Shown one piece after another: positions 11,925 to 24,400 of a stretch of DNA of 64,000 bases. The first letter of the stretch is position 1; the number at the start of each line of letters is the position of its first letter. Source of the stretch: Pilatotrama ljubarskyi (taxonomy: Eukaryota > Basidiomycota > Agaricomycetes > Polyporales > Polyporaceae); assembly GCA_022385805.1 (NCBI GenBank), contig MU277700.1, positions 50,583-114,582 of the forward strand. Reading direction: 5' to 3'. The translations under genes and the position numbers were made by a program. The notes beneath the pieces were generated by a model that was not told where the DNA came from, did no database searches, and saw only the letters and a program-made list of their open reading frames with translations.

Positions 11925-12095
11925 CGGGCACGATCTGTGGTGCATACTCAGTGGCCCGTCTGGCCTCAGCTTCGAGTTGGTTCGTCGACATGTCCTGTCT
12001 TCGCAGTCATAAATAAATCCATACACTAGCTAATGTGTTGCGACTCACGGAGCCCAGCGCACCGTTGATGACGACTTCGTACCGCCTCTATTCTT

Positions 12096-12794
12096 CTACC
12101 CTCTCCACAGGCGACAGCCAGCCTTGTCGAGCGCCTTCTTGATCTTGGATTCTCTCCTGTTTGGGGCGAGTGCGAGGCACGTCGGTACGTCTTCTGGCTG
12201 CTCGACCCAGAGATGATACGGGACGGGAGGGTCGCTCGCCGAAAGGAGGCTCGCCAGACGTTCGATGCTGGCCTGGTCCGGTATCTTTGGACGACCCGTG
12301 TCAGCGAAGGCCACCCGGCGGAACTAGGGGCATGGTCGCACCTGTAGTACAACCTGTACACGCCGGATGATTGGCCGTCAATAATGATCAGCTTCTGATG
12401 AAGGCCAGCTGGTCGCACAACCTTACGCATGTTCTCGAGGTCGTCGAGATACGCCTGCGTCTCGGCACGCTCCCTTGTCTCATGCAAAACCTGTAGGTAC
12501 CTCATGGGTCAATACGCAGTATCGTAACGCGTAGTGTCCGATGAGAAACTCACCGCAGAGGTGGCATGGGCGACTTGTGCCATGAGTGGCCCGACTCCCC
12601 AGCCCTCGGCCTATGGAGATGTATGGCGTATTAGGCGCGCCGGGAAGTGTTCGAAAGCCTCATCCACTTATCAAACCAGATCATAGGATATTAGAAGCGA
12701 CGGTACGAACGTCAAGCAGGTCACGTCGGACGATGATTTGCATTACGAGTGCTTGCTGGGGTTGCCTCGGCACGTTTGCTGCGAGTTCTGTCAT
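12096..12794 (-). CDS. PTRHD1-like (peptidyl-tRNA hydrolase II fold) protein
   Basis: Predicted 146 aa (human PTRHD1 is 140) from four exons: 12794-12711, 12610-12554, 12490-12419 and 12323-12096. It resembles the peptidyl-tRNA hydrolase 2-domain protein PTRHD1: VMQIIVRRDLLD, GWGVGPLMAQVAHATSA, TQAYLDDLENMRKV and PYHLWVEQPEDVPTCLAL. The strand entering the fold, the MAQxxHA helix and the WxEQPE...T.LAL block are all present. Whether PTRHD1 proteins hydrolyse peptidyl-tRNA is unsettled. The third intron (12418-12324) gives MRKV-FRRVAFADTG. Its acceptor is the weakest call in the model because relatives usually read MRKVV. Confidence 0.82.
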
Positions 12795-12936
12795 ATCTTC
12801 GGCAGTCCCGGGGCGTGGAACGGATATGCTGCAAGCTCTTCTTAGCTTGGAAAAAGGGGTCCGGGGGCCGTAGAGGCAGGAAGAGGGCCAGCGAACACCT
12901 CTGCTCCGGCCGATACTACCCTTGGACGGTGCCAAT

Positions 12937-13441
12937 GCCACGGTTCCCAGATGCCGCGCCGCTGTCACGGTTGTACAACGCACTTTGCCTCTCCGTGTGG
13001 CCCAAAGCAGCCCGAACTAATCGCCGCGGATGGCCTGTCTCTAAGGTCTACGTATGAGAGTAGAAGCAGGTGTCCATGCGCCAGGAAAGTCACCCGGTCG
13101 TGGGAAAGTCTGTGACGGACTGCGATAGTCTGGCGTGACTGCCAGTGGCTGGACACGCCAAGGACAGTACTTCTACATCGAATCGGGACCACGGTGTACC
13201 ACTACGTGTATTAGGCGGACCCCCCTCGCCGGCGTTCAGACACGATCGATGTATGTGTTATTCCATGCTAACTAAATCCGTATATAGATCGCAACCCGTC
13301 CATCGAATTCGAGCTCCCATCCAATGCAGAGCTTTACTGGATCCCGCCATCGCTAGACCCGCCTCAGGTTCAGATATTCCATGAGTTTCCCGTTCGCTAC
13401 AAGCAATTCAAGACCAAAACTACTTCAGTAGCGGGGTTCTA
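12937..13441 (+). CDS. Possible small multi-exon gene, unknown product
   Basis: Weak model. An ATG at 12937 opens MPRFPDAAPLSRLYNALCL up to a GTCTAC donor near 13039. A likely last exon begins after TATATAG (13287) and reads NPSIEFELPSNAELYWIPPS followed by LDPPQVQIFHEFPVRYK to a stop at 13439-13441. The second block has protein-like composition, but I could not join the exons convincingly or recognise the family. Confidence 0.3.
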
Positions 13442-13953
13442 AGTATGTGATTGGGTACCCTGGTGTGGCCATGACAACGTCTGTGAGCGTCGTATATCAC
13501 GAACTTCTTACATATGTACTTATCATCCTGACGGTCTATGCAGGCCCGATGTGCAGGGTTTCGGCACACGAATGTACCGGCGCTTCTAGATCGGATTCAG
13601 CGGCAGATGATGTGGATCTTTCCTGGGTCTTGCCAAGCTCACAGTTCAAACTCTTCCTCATCGACCGTATCCCGTCATCTGCAGATAATTACGCGCTACC
13701 AAAATACCCCTTGTACTTTGCCCCACCAATCCCTTGCACCTAGGCTGTCCAATTTGTCTAGATTACCGACTGGGAGCTCATCGGAGTCCTCGATAGCCTG
13801 AGAAGCTGCAGCAGCTGACACTCAGTCTTATCGACATGGAAGCGGCGGGAACCCGGTCTCCTTGCACGGCCCATCCATTCTCCCAGGGCCCCAGCACGCC
13901 AGCATGCCACTACACCCGGCTTCAGTAGATGCTTGACATTTCCTGCTCTCAAC

Positions 13954-16028
13954 ATGCTGTCCCCGTATCCTGGATCACCAGACAAGACGAGAGACTCCTT
14001 GTGAGTTCCGCTCATTTCGCACTCACCCCGTAGTAGTACAATGCTGAAGATCCCTACTGATACATCCATCCCGTCCTTACTAGACTGCCTAAGCTTGCAT
14101 TGAAGCCTTGGGCCCGGACGACAACCTCTTGTTTGATTTTGCGTAACGTGCAGGTCGTCGATCCGGCGAGATCTGTACTCCTGGACGGTCCCCACGATGT
14201 CATCATGGAGGACGGCCTGATCATCGCCATCGCACCCAGTGCGAGAAGGCAGAGCCCGGCTCACACCTCTCAGGCTGACAGCGACCCTCGATCCATTGAT
14301 GTGGACCTCTCTGGGAAGTATCTATGCCCGTGAGTAGACATGCGCGGTGGTGATAGACCCTCCACTCAAGCGAATGCCTTACACACAGAGGTCTCATTGA
14401 CTGCCATGTACACGTCACGGCGGTGCCGGGAGTCAAGACTATGTCGGAATTGGTTCAGACGTCCGAGGAACTGATATATCTCCGCTCGACTTACGTACTG
14501 CGCGGTAAGCCACGATGTCCTACCCCGAGTCAATCTTTTCTCAACCTCTTTATAAAACCGGCATAAGAGATGCTGATGCGCGGGTTCACTACGGTCAGAG
14601 ACACAGGTACGTGGCAGCCTGACAGGATATCTGTGCTTCACGGCCCTGTGCACGAGTGACTCTAAACACCTCGCAGGCGGTGCGAGCAAAGCTCTCGCTA
14701 CGGCTATCTCCGAGGGGCTACTGGTGGGGCCTCGTCTACTGCAATGCGGGAAAGCGCTCTCACAAACTGGTGCGTCGTCCCAAACCTGGCTCGGCTCACT
14801 TTCCAATCACCGTGTACACGTCCGCTGGCAGGAGGACATGCCGACTTCGCCTCCGCCGGCTCCAACTCCGGATGCTGCGGAGGTCACTCCCAGTCCCTCG
14901 GTCGCACGTGCGACGGCGTGCCGCAAGTATTGAAGGCTACGAGAGAAGAGTTGAAAGGCGGGGCGGACTTTATCAAGATAATGTGTGGCGGCGGCGTCGC
15001 TTCTCCTACGGTGCGATCCCTCCTCGCGACTCGGATACGTCTCGACGAGTTGAATCGTGCTGCTTTGTAGGACGCCATCGAGACCGTTCAGTTCACGGCA
15101 GAGGAGATCAATGCTATAACGACAACATGCAAGCAGATGGGGGGCAAGCATAGTAAGGCAGCTGCGTCCCCCATTCTCACTTTGGTGCGGGCGACGCTCA
15201 CAAGGTCGTAGCGACCGCGCACGCCTACACCGATGCGTCGGTTTTGCACGCGATCGAAAACGGAGTTAAGGGAATCGAACATGGCAATCTAATCAGTCGA
15301 GAGACAGCGAGACTGTGAGTAGCGACTCAGTGGACTTCTAAGAAGGGCAAGTCTTCACGATGTCGCAGGATGGCGCAGTAGGGCATATTCCTCACGCCGA
15401 CTCTGGCATGCTATGGAATCATGGTCCGACCTCCGTTCGAAGATTTTCTCCCACCAGACGGGAAGATCAAGAACGAACAAGTCATGTCGCGTGGCCTGGA
15501 CGCGTTGAAGATCGCAGACGAGGAAGGGGTCGTCATATGCTAGTATGTTCGCTGATCGTGGACGAGCCGTGAAGACCCAATGCTCACGGGCCCGCAGCGG
15601 TTCGGATCTGTTGACGTCCATGCACGCTCTGCAGACAGAGGAGGCGAGTTCCAACTCTTGGCTCGTGTGGGAGATTACGGGCATTGCATCTCACCGCCGA
15701 GCTCTACTATGCAGTTCACGGTACGCAGTGCGATTCTCCCTTCACACAAGGTTTTGCAGCACGCTACAACGAACGCCGGTACGTGCGCAACCATCCTTCA
15801 GCTGATCCGGAGGGTTCACCTGATCATGATGTAGCCCTGATGCTCGGAGACCCGAAGCTCGGACGTATCGCCCAGGGATGCTACGCTGACATACTTGTCC
15901 TTGATGCGAACCCATTAGAAGATGTCACAGTACTGGACTACCCGGAAAAGCATCTATTCGCTGTCATTCAAGGAGGAAGAGCCGTTAGAAGCCGCCTGGA
16001 GGGGCTTCCGGCTGAACAGCCTGTGTGA
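13954..16028 (+). CDS. Metal-dependent amidohydrolase with in-frame TAG
   Basis: Twelve exons (13954-14000, 14084-14329, 14389-14504, 14568-14606, 14677-14769, 14832-15010, 15071-15152, 15212-15314, 15369-15542, 15598-15643, 15715-15778, 15835-16028) total 461 codons. The family is imidazolonepropionase/Xaa-Pro-dipeptidase-like amidohydrolases (TIM-barrel, one or two metals). Motifs: GLIDCHVHVTAVPG (HxH metal ligands), RGFTTVRDTGG, GGADFIKIMCGGG, HTTAHAYTD, GIEHGNLI, CYGSDLLTSM (catalytic Asp) and GCYADILVLDANPL. Substrate unknown. Two oddities: the intron 15644-15714 has a GC donor (GCGAGT) needed to read TEE-FTVRSAILPSHKV, and codon 15379-15381 is TAG within RLMAQ-stop-GIFLTPTLACY. The gene is therefore either a recent pseudogene or alternatively spliced. 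A GC-donor intron 15307-15381 would skip the stop and stay in frame. Confidence 0.82.
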
Positions 16029-18401
16029 TCGTTTGTGCAGTCCACTCTCTGATTTCACGGAATACGTTGATTAACAGGCTACATGGACTAGGGGAGTATC
16101 GAGAACGATGTGCAGACTGGGAGAGTGTCGAGAACGATGTACGATACAGCACAGTATCGGGTCAATACATATAGGTTGTCTACCGATGCTCTGCGAGGCA
16201 GGTCGGATCCAAACAGGAGATGAGCTGCATGAGGCTCATTCACGGCGAAGCCGCTTCCTGCGCCAAGTTTGATGCTCGTTTCTTGCATCGAGCGCGAGGT
16301 AAGTCTAGTGCGCGGCGGCGATGCCTGAGGACGGCGTTCGAGAATGAGAAGAGGGCCGTCTAGAGTCATCGAGGCCAAGATATTTGCGAATAATCAAGAT
16401 CCTAGCACCAGGGGAGCCTGAAGCCTTCCGACGAGCCAGCTGAAAGCCAACACGTCTAACGTAGTCCATGTCAGCTCCGCTGCGACCGAAAATGCGAGTC
16501 GCCACATTGTTTGCTCGCCCGGCTTGCTCTGGAAGACAGAGGAGCGACCGTCAGCCATGCGACCGCGTTAAGCGATGTGCACCGACACACGTACTGCGGT
16601 GGTAAATTGTACCACTGCCTGGACGAGCAGCAGTGCGAAAAGCGCCGCCGGAGCGTAGTGGCCTTCCAGGACGAGGCGTCGCAGAATGGAAAGCTTGGAG
16701 ACTCCCCATTTCTCCGCAAGCGACCAAACAGGTGCAGGGACGGCGGCCAAAGCACGAAGCACTTGATGGCAGAATGCTTGGTCCGCGACATGAAAGGCCA
16801 GGAGGACTGTGTAGACAGTCGGTCCTAACGTGAGGCTGACGATTGACGCGAGGAAGGTGCGTAGACAGGAAAGCGTCGCGGCGATGCACGACATCGCTGT
16901 TTCCGCGGCGGAGTGACGACCCACTCGATCAGCTGAGCCACAACGTCGTCAGCGTCGCCAAAGCTGAAAGAAGTCGCGCAAGACGACGAGAAAGCTCACT
17001 GTCTGCCCTATGGCGCCGCCGGCCATCCCGGGCTAGTTGGGCGGCGGCAGACTTGGGAAGCCTGCACGCGACAGGTCGAAGTAAGGGCATTGAGTAGAAA
17101 GCTCGGGATTGGTTGGATGGGAAGACAATAAGGGGGTTGTGGGAGGATGGGCCTCCCTCACGCTCTTGCTGGCCTTTTATCAGGTCGCATGGGCCTTTCG
17201 CGACAAAGCGCCACAGCAAAGCGCATACGTACGAATGTCACGAAGATGCCATCGCAGCACAGCCGGCCGCTGAGACGTCCTGAAATGACCCGCTCTATAC
17301 ATACGCATGCACGCGCTTGAGCGCGAGACGAAGAGCTTCTAGGGCCATTCGCTTCGTCCCTGGTACAGCCTCGGGATGCATGACCGTTCCGGGACTCACG
17401 TAGGGGCACTCCTGATAGGATGGCCAGGAGAAGCATCCCGAGTCCCAACACCGCGGGCTCCACGCTTACTCGACCTCATGGCCGATCGACTGTGGCGTGA
17501 CGATTGGTCGGCTTCCTGAGACAAGGCTAGGGTGGGTGCCGTCGCGCATCGCCTATGGGCAGCTGGGAGCAACGTGCGCCACACTCGATCCCTTGGACTG
17601 TGCAGAGGATCTGGCTACACAGGTCTGCCTCGTCGCAGAACCACGCTGCATACTCCGACCCCATTAAGGAGAGCATCGCTTGGACAGCCGCATATGTCGT
17701 CCTCTTCTTGCCGTCTAGCTTCCTTGGCAGGGCGGGGAACGGGGCTGCTGCCCGCGCTTGGACCTGCGAGTCTCGACTCAGGCTCGGAACGATCTGGAAG
17801 CGCAGTGTAACTGAAGTCGTCCGTGACAGAGAACGGATGGACCACACCGCCTGAACTTACCTCGTCTACAACCAGTGTCGTTTGAAGCTTGTCTTTATGT
17901 TCGCGGCTCGACATCCAATATGAATGCTCAGCCGTAAAAGGCCTCTAGTGAGGTCTCCGGACGTGAGGCCTTGTGCTTCGACGATTTCGTATTCCGGCAT
18001 CTTGACTATCGACTTGCTATGGCGCTGCGAGTCGTCAAAGACGGTGCTGTCAGAATGCGTTTTCTCTCTCCGCCGTAGCAGGAAATGGACAATTCTTGGC
18101 GAGGTTATGGTCGCGATCAGCCCTCGCGGTCAGCGCGCTCACAGACTTCTTTGGGCGCTTCCAGATGCGCACTGCTGAAATTTGCCACTGCAGACAATTA
18201 GCTATAGTTGGTAGACCGTCTCAGACTGGATATAGGACTGCAAGCACGTTGATATAATCACGAACACTATATCACTATGGAGACATTCAGAGACCCCTGT
18301 ACAGTGGCAAAATGCAGATACGACAAAAATTCGACAATAGAGAGCGAAAATACATGCAACCAGGACAACAGACAAAAAAACCTAAGCGCCGCGGAAGTCG
18401 C
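16029..18401. other. Weakly coding region, possible minus-strand membrane protein
   Basis: Minus-strand frames suggest pieces of a multi-span membrane protein: a hydrophobic run LTLGPTVYTVLLAFHVADQA (about 16840), VLEGHYAPAALFALLLVQAVVQ (about 16620; shown only in part by the call), an alternative frame WRLAFSVAAELTWTTLDVLA (about 16470) and a final frame to 16088. Layout recalls fungal seven-span proteins of unknown function, but frames could not be joined with confidence. A short near-direct repeat GAGTATCGAGAACGATGT/GAGTGTCGAGAACGATGT lies at about 16095-16139. No gene is asserted. Confidence 0.3.
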
Positions 18402-19043
18402 TCACTGACCCGGGGCGTGGACACGGTGCGACTGGTTGGGACCCGGGCCAAAGTACTCGCCAACGTCATAGACGAGTTCCTCCTTGTCCTCCTCGTCCTT
18501 GTAGCGCTCCATGAAGAACATCGGCACCGTCCAGAGTGCGACGAAAACGGCGGGGACAATCCAGGGATTGCCGGAGACGGTGACGTGCACACTGTCCCAC
18601 AAGAGCAGCAGCCTCGTCGTCATCTGCGAAGTGGTATAATGCCGTTAGATCGCGGGCTTCTGCGCAGACGGTGAAAATCTGCGTACCGTGTGGTTATCGA
18701 GAAAACCGAGAGCGTCGGCGCCGTACAGCAGGGAGAGCGCGACCGTCAACAGGTAGCAGCGTCGCCGCTCGAACACCGGGTCTCTCAACAGCTCGTTTCT
18801 GTCGCGGCCGGTGAACTGGGAGAACGAAGCCGTGCCGATCCGCATCCACCAGACCAGCGTGAGGAGCGAGACTACGAGGAATGTGGCGGAGGCCCTCCGT
18901 CCGAGGACGTAGGAGAGGCCGAGGACGGCGGCGTTGAAGAGGGTGTCGATCCAGTAATTGCGCATGCGGCGCGCCTCCATCTCGTCCATGCGACGCTTTC
19001 GGAGCAGCCAACGGACGGCGGCCGGTTCCACTGCGCCACACAT
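18402..19043 (-). CDS. Hypothetical four-span membrane protein
   Basis: Two exons joined in phase 0. The first runs from the ATG at 19043 to a GTACGC donor (about 18689). The second begins at ATGACGACG (18623) after a GCAG acceptor and stops at 18402. The product has basic N-terminal sequence (RWLLRKRRMDEMEARRM) followed by hydrophobic spans around LFNAAVLGLSYVLG, TFLVVSLLTLVWWMRIG, LLTVALSLLYGADALGF and WIVPAVFVALWTVPMFFM, and an acidic tail (DEEDKEELVYDVGEYFG). The family was not recognised. The open frame continues upstream to 19208, so the true start may lie further 5' or behind another intron. Confidence 0.55.
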
Positions 19044-21386
19044 CTCGTCAGTCGACAACAAGACGGCAAAAGACAATATCACACACAATCTCCATAGGTA
19101 CGGAGTCGATACTCGATTGCGGGAGTGAGTTCGGCCATTGCAGTTCAAGGGGTGAGACAATAAGAGGACGTAGGTGGTTGGTTTGTTGGGGTGTTTGGTA
19201 GAAGACAATAGAGAGGCGAGCGGTAGCGGTCGGAGGGAGCTCCCAGTGGCCCTTAAGTAGAGGAGCTGTGAGCAGGCGAACAGTGCGCCACATCCAAGCT
19301 TGCGTACCCAATTATCACGAGGCGAACTAGCTGCAGGGACGCTTTGGCACCAAAGGGCAGAGGCACAGCGAGGCGCTTAAACTTGCGCTTCTGGTGCCAC
19401 TCGCGCTTGGACCGGAGGCACTGCATACAGGTAGGGACGCATCGCCTCCAGGTTCGTGGCGTACTGCCATGGATGATGGGCCTCAAGGTCGCGAGCCTTC
19501 TGGTCTGATTCATGGCAGCGAGTCAGGTCGGGTCATGAAGCGTTCCGGGCTCATCTGATTAGCTTTGTCCGCCAGACGCGTGTGAGAATGGGTATACCGT
19601 AGCCAAAAGTCTTACGCACTCAAAATGTATGCTGAAACTCAGTAGCGATGCATGTCGCCCAGATGGCCAGCGCATAGGCGGGAATGTCTGAAGTCCGAAA
19701 ATTCCGCTCCTCTACTCGTCGTCAGAAGATGCAGAAGCAGACTGAAGTAGGGACACACCAGAGACAATTGGAAGCCTGCGTCATTCGCTGGAAGAGTATG
19801 CAGCAGAACAGAGGGAATGTGTTCGTGCCAACTTATGGACCTGGCCCAAGCTGCCGAGTAAGCGCTGCCATGTCCCCGAGCAGTACGTTGAACTTAGTTC
19901 GTTCGCGTGAAGGAAGAAAGGGAAGCATGCCCAGTGCTTATATTACAAAGCGTGGAACACACGTCGCCAGCTGCAGGCATGCCGATCCGTGTACAAGACA
20001 TTTTGCACGGCAAGGCACGCCTTGCTTCGTGGACTGGGTTGTGTAGCTTCGCGCGCTTTTCAAGGACGCTGAGATTTAGGGGACTGGAAGCGTTGGGAAA
20101 ATATAGCGCGTACCATCGCAGCGACATTAAGAAGGGCTTCCGGAATCACTGGTTTCCGAGCTGCTCGGTTTATGCAGGGTCATATTGGCGTCCTCCGACT
20201 CGGACGTTCAACCGCGTCACCGCCTGGGTAGATGACATATCAGCAGTCTTGGCCGTAGATTCTACGGAGGCGTTAATCACTACTAGTACCTTTCGAAAGC
20301 CCGCCAAACGTATGCACAGCGTAATGGTCTCGCTCGAAGTCGTGTGGACTCTCCGACTCGGACGGTCGCCGATAAGCCCGGCGCAAAGCCCGTACGGTTG
20401 TCCTCACGCTGTGGCAGTGCCGCGGTGCATTACCCGGTAAGGTAATTTGAAACCTTGAAGCCCGCCATGCTCGACCGGGTGCTCTTGGGTGGTGACCTCT
20501 GCATCGAATGTCTACCGCAGTCAACTACCGCAGCCTGAGAGCTGAGGAAATATCTCTCGCGGAGCGAAACGCCTCTTCTTCACTTTGATTTTACTGTAGT
20601 ACCGGTGGACCGATGAGCCCTGAGGGAACTATCACTTTCCTAGCGCCCTAGCCCTCGGGGGTCTCGAAATACAGCCCGTGGACGTGGTGTGAGCCTAGGG
20701 GACACATATATTTGATACTTCGATTAGGGGCACATATACCGACACATGCTCCTCGCTCGAAGCACGTCCTATCGCAGTCCACGGGCTTGGTTTCGGAGTC
20801 ATGGACGATTCCGGGGTCCATGGACCTGGGATACAGCCCCTGGGGCGTTATCTCGGAGGCGGACACGCTTCTCGAGCCAGAGAAAGGACACGTACAGACG
20901 CGGTGCCGGCGAGGACAGTGGCTGGTTAGATGCAAGTATCTCTAGCCCGGCCCGTGTACCGATGCACCCACATAGTCGCCGATGGCCATGGTATGCCCAC
21001 TTTCCGTACAAAAACATGAGCAGAATTTTGCAGCGCCGCTGCTGCACGGTACCCCAGCGTGCGCAGGAGCTGGATGGAGAGGGCCAAGAGCGAGGGCGGT
21101 GGGTGTATGCGGTGTGATGTCAGCGTGCGGGGGGAGGGGTGCCACGTGGTTCCGGGGTCCCGGTGCGTTGGCGTGATTTTTTGTTTCGGAGTCCTCCACG
21201 CACCTTGCCTCCGTCTTCCACCTGGACAGACATCATCCGGATTGCTGACCGTCCAGCATCCGATTTCTCGAGCTTTTAGACCCTACTCGCGACCTTTCGT
21301 TCGCCTGCAGGCAGGTCATCTTTCACGACCGACCTTCACGCGACGCCCCGTTCGATTATCAATCAACAACTCCATCGCAGCAATTC
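19044..21386. other. Long intergenic region with inverted repeat
   Basis: No gene could be assigned. A minus frame ending at 19377 reads DLEAHHPWQYATNLEAMRPY and may be the last exon of an unrecognised gene or a relic. Other frames look random. Perfect 11-bp inverted repeats AGCCCGTGGAC (20673-20683) and GTCCACGGGCT (20777-20787) and a 12-bp palindrome GGTCCATGGACC near 20816 lie in the middle. The last part is the promoter and leader of the eIF4G gene. Confidence 0.4.
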
Positions 21387-21434
21387 GTAAGTCTTTCTCC
21401 TGACGACCTTGTTTCCCGCTCATCCCTCTTCCAG
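21387..21434 (+). other. Probable 5'-UTR intron of eIF4G
   Basis: GTAAGT donor at 21387 and CTTCCAG acceptor ending at 21434, one base before the start codon at 21436. Its size (48 nt) and signals match the coding introns, and removing it places the ATG directly after the splice junction. Confidence 0.6.
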
Positions 21435-21435
21435 A

Positions 21436-24400
21436 ATGAGCAAATCCTCAACCGCATCTACGCCAAAGACGTCGTCTCAGCTACCGACAAAGTCTGCTTG
21501 GTCAAAGGGTCCGCCAGCAAACACTTCGACAGCGCCGTCTACCCGACCCCAATCTCCCGCTCCTTCAGCTGCCGCTCCTTCGACTCCAACTACCCACTCT
21601 AGACGACCGAGTACGTTGGGACAAGGCGTTGCATTCAAGGATGGAGTAGGAGCCCGGAATCCAGCGACCGCCCCAAAACAAGGTACGTCCCACACCTGTC
21701 GTGCGCCGGCCGTGCGATCTTACCCGTCTCCAGGCTCATCTGTGACCTTCGGGTCGATAGACGATGCGTCAGCCCCCATATCCTCCTCCCCCGCGGCGGC
21801 CCCCACGATCAAGCCAGACGGGATAAAGTCGTTCGGAAGCGTACCGGCCAACACTACGAACGGAAAAGGGCATTCCCGGACGACATCATTCTCGATAGGG
21901 ACACCGCCTTCAGCGACCGGCTCAGGCTCGGGCTCTTCTGCGACTACATCTGGCCCCTCTACCTCTTCGACGACCGCATCCAGCTCATCATCCGCCCAGA
22001 AGCCTCCAAAATTCGACGTGAAGAGTCTCTTCCAAAAGCCCAGTCAGGATGGACCCTCCGCGCCGTCGTCCGCCGCTGATGTCACCTCTCCCGCCAACCG
22101 CTCCGCCTCTCTTCCTCAATCGTCCCTCGGGCCTCAAGGCTCACACCCGCCCCATCAATCACCGCCATCCCAGATGGGCGCTCCCTATACCAACTTCAGG
22201 CCGCAGCAGAACGGCTCCGTAGCAAATTCTGGCGTGCCGCGGTCTCCCAGCTTTCCTCGCCAGATGCCAAACGGTAGTGTGAATGGGCGGCCACCATCCA
22301 CCCCTGGCGGGCCTCCTCCAGCGCCCATGCAGGCTGCCATGCCCAGTCCGAGGATGGCCCCGCCGCATGGCGGCCAGCCGCCACCGGTGCCTCACGGCGC
22401 GCCGGGCGCACCAGTGCCGGTACCTCAGTGGGGATACTACAACGTAAGTGGTATGATGTCTGGTATCACACGCGAATTGACGACGGCGGACGCACAGTAT
22501 TATGCGGGCATGCCCATGGACCCCAACTACTACCCCCCGCAATGGATGGCGCATATGGCGCCGCAACCACACGCACCGCAGGGACCGCCCGGGTCGATGC
22601 CTGGGATGCCGATGTCACCGCGCGGTCAACAGCCGAGTCTCCATGCACCTGGGACGCCCACGATGACGCCCGCAATGCCCCCGAACACCCACCCGCCACA
22701 TCCGACACCCTCCCCGCACATGCCCACGTCCTCCCTCTCCAGCATCTCCTCCACGCCATCTACTCCCGCGTCCTCATCCGCCCCCGGTGGCGGCCTCTCC
22801 CGCCTCAACTCCAATGCCAGCTCCTTCACGCCGAAGCGAGTTGTCATCAAGTCCGAGTCCGGACAGGAGGTCGACCTTGAGCGATTCAAGAAGCAGGCGC
22901 CCTCTGTATCCTCACCCATTGTCCCGAGTTCCCCTGCACGGCGGCCAGTCCCGGTCCGGATAGAGACCCCGGAGGCCAAGCGGAAGCGCGAGGCGGAGGA
23001 GGAGGCCGCGAAGCGGAAGGAGAAGGAGGCTGAGGAGAGTGCGAAGAAGGAAGCTGAGGAGAAGGCACGGCGGGAGGAGGAGGCACGGAAGAAGGAGGAG
23101 GAAGAGGCGCTGAAGAAGAGGGAGGAGGAAGAACGGCGGAAGAAGGAGGAAGAAGAGGAGCGGCAACGAAAGGAGGCCGAGGAGAAGGAGAGACAGCGGA
23201 AGGAGGCCGAGGAGAAGGAGCGGCAAGCGCGTGAGGCCGAAGAGCGTGCGCGGAAGGAGGAGGAGCAGCGCAAGCGCAAGGAGGAAGAGGAGCGCCTGGC
23301 AAAGGAGGAGGAAGAGAAGGCCAAGGCTGCTGCGTCGGTGGAGACTAAGCCCGAGCCCGCGGAAGAGGGTGAGGTCCAGGAGGGCGCTGATGCCGCTGAC
23401 GAAGCTGCCAAAGAGGAGGCAAAGGACAAGGTTTCCGACAAAGCATCTCTGCGCATCGACACCTCCCTCACATCCGCAGACGGCAAGCGTCGTCCAGGTC
23501 GCCTCGACCTCTCCTCCACGAAGAGCAACGCCATACCCGCTCCTCTCCCATCAGCACTGGCCACTGCACGTATCATTGAGGATATCGGTAGCATCGAGTA
23601 CCCTGAGGGTATCCAGAGCCCCAAGCCAGAACTCAACGTGAACGCCAAGCAAGGCAAATTCAGGTACGTATCGCTTTGTCTCTGTCTGTCAATGCAATAG
23701 CGTACTGATATATACATGCAGGTATGACCGAGATTTCCTCCTCCAGTTCATGGCTGTCTGCAAGGAAAAGCCCGACTCACTCCCGCCACTCGACGCAATC
23801 GGCCTCGAACCAGTCGATCAAAGCTTCCCTATGACCCGTGGCGGCTCGCACGGCCGCACTCGTTCTTCCGCCATGCCTCCTCCTTCCTCCACCGTCCGCC
23901 ACGCCTCTGTCGGTCTCGGCATATCCGGCTTCAACAAACCTAACCTCAATTCATTCAACATGGGCCAGTTCTCCACTCCGAAGAATAGCGACGACCGTTT
24001 CGCTGCTTCATCCGCCCGTTCCGCATCGATATCGAGCGGGCCCGCCGGCATGCCTTTCGGTCGACCCGCGCCTATGGCCCGTTCCGCAAGTCAGGGTGGT
24101 CCAGGTGGCAGTGGTCGAACGAGGAGTCAACGTGGCAAGACGCGCGGCGAGAAGGAGCGTACCGGAGGCCCCTCCGGCCAGGGCAGCTCCTTTGGTCCCG
24201 GAGGCTCTTCGCTCGCCAACTCGATGTCCCTCGAGCCTGTTGCGCCTCTCGAGCTCTCTGCCAACCGCTGGACGCCTGCCAGTCTCGTCAGGAAGGCTCA
24301 GCCTGACCAGGACTCGCCCGAGGTCGTCGACCGCAAGGTCCGCGCGCTGCTCAACAAGCTCACCATGGAGCGCTTCGACTCGATCTCGGACCAGATCATC

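Noticed and set aside
16095..16139. Two near-identical 18-bp direct repeats
   Set aside because: A single tandem pair with a mismatch; could be chance slippage, no element ends seen.
22626..23717. 363-codon minus-strand frame antisense to eIF4G
   Set aside because: Ser/Arg/Leu-rich mirror of the Lys/Glu-rich coding strand. It is a codon-composition shadow.
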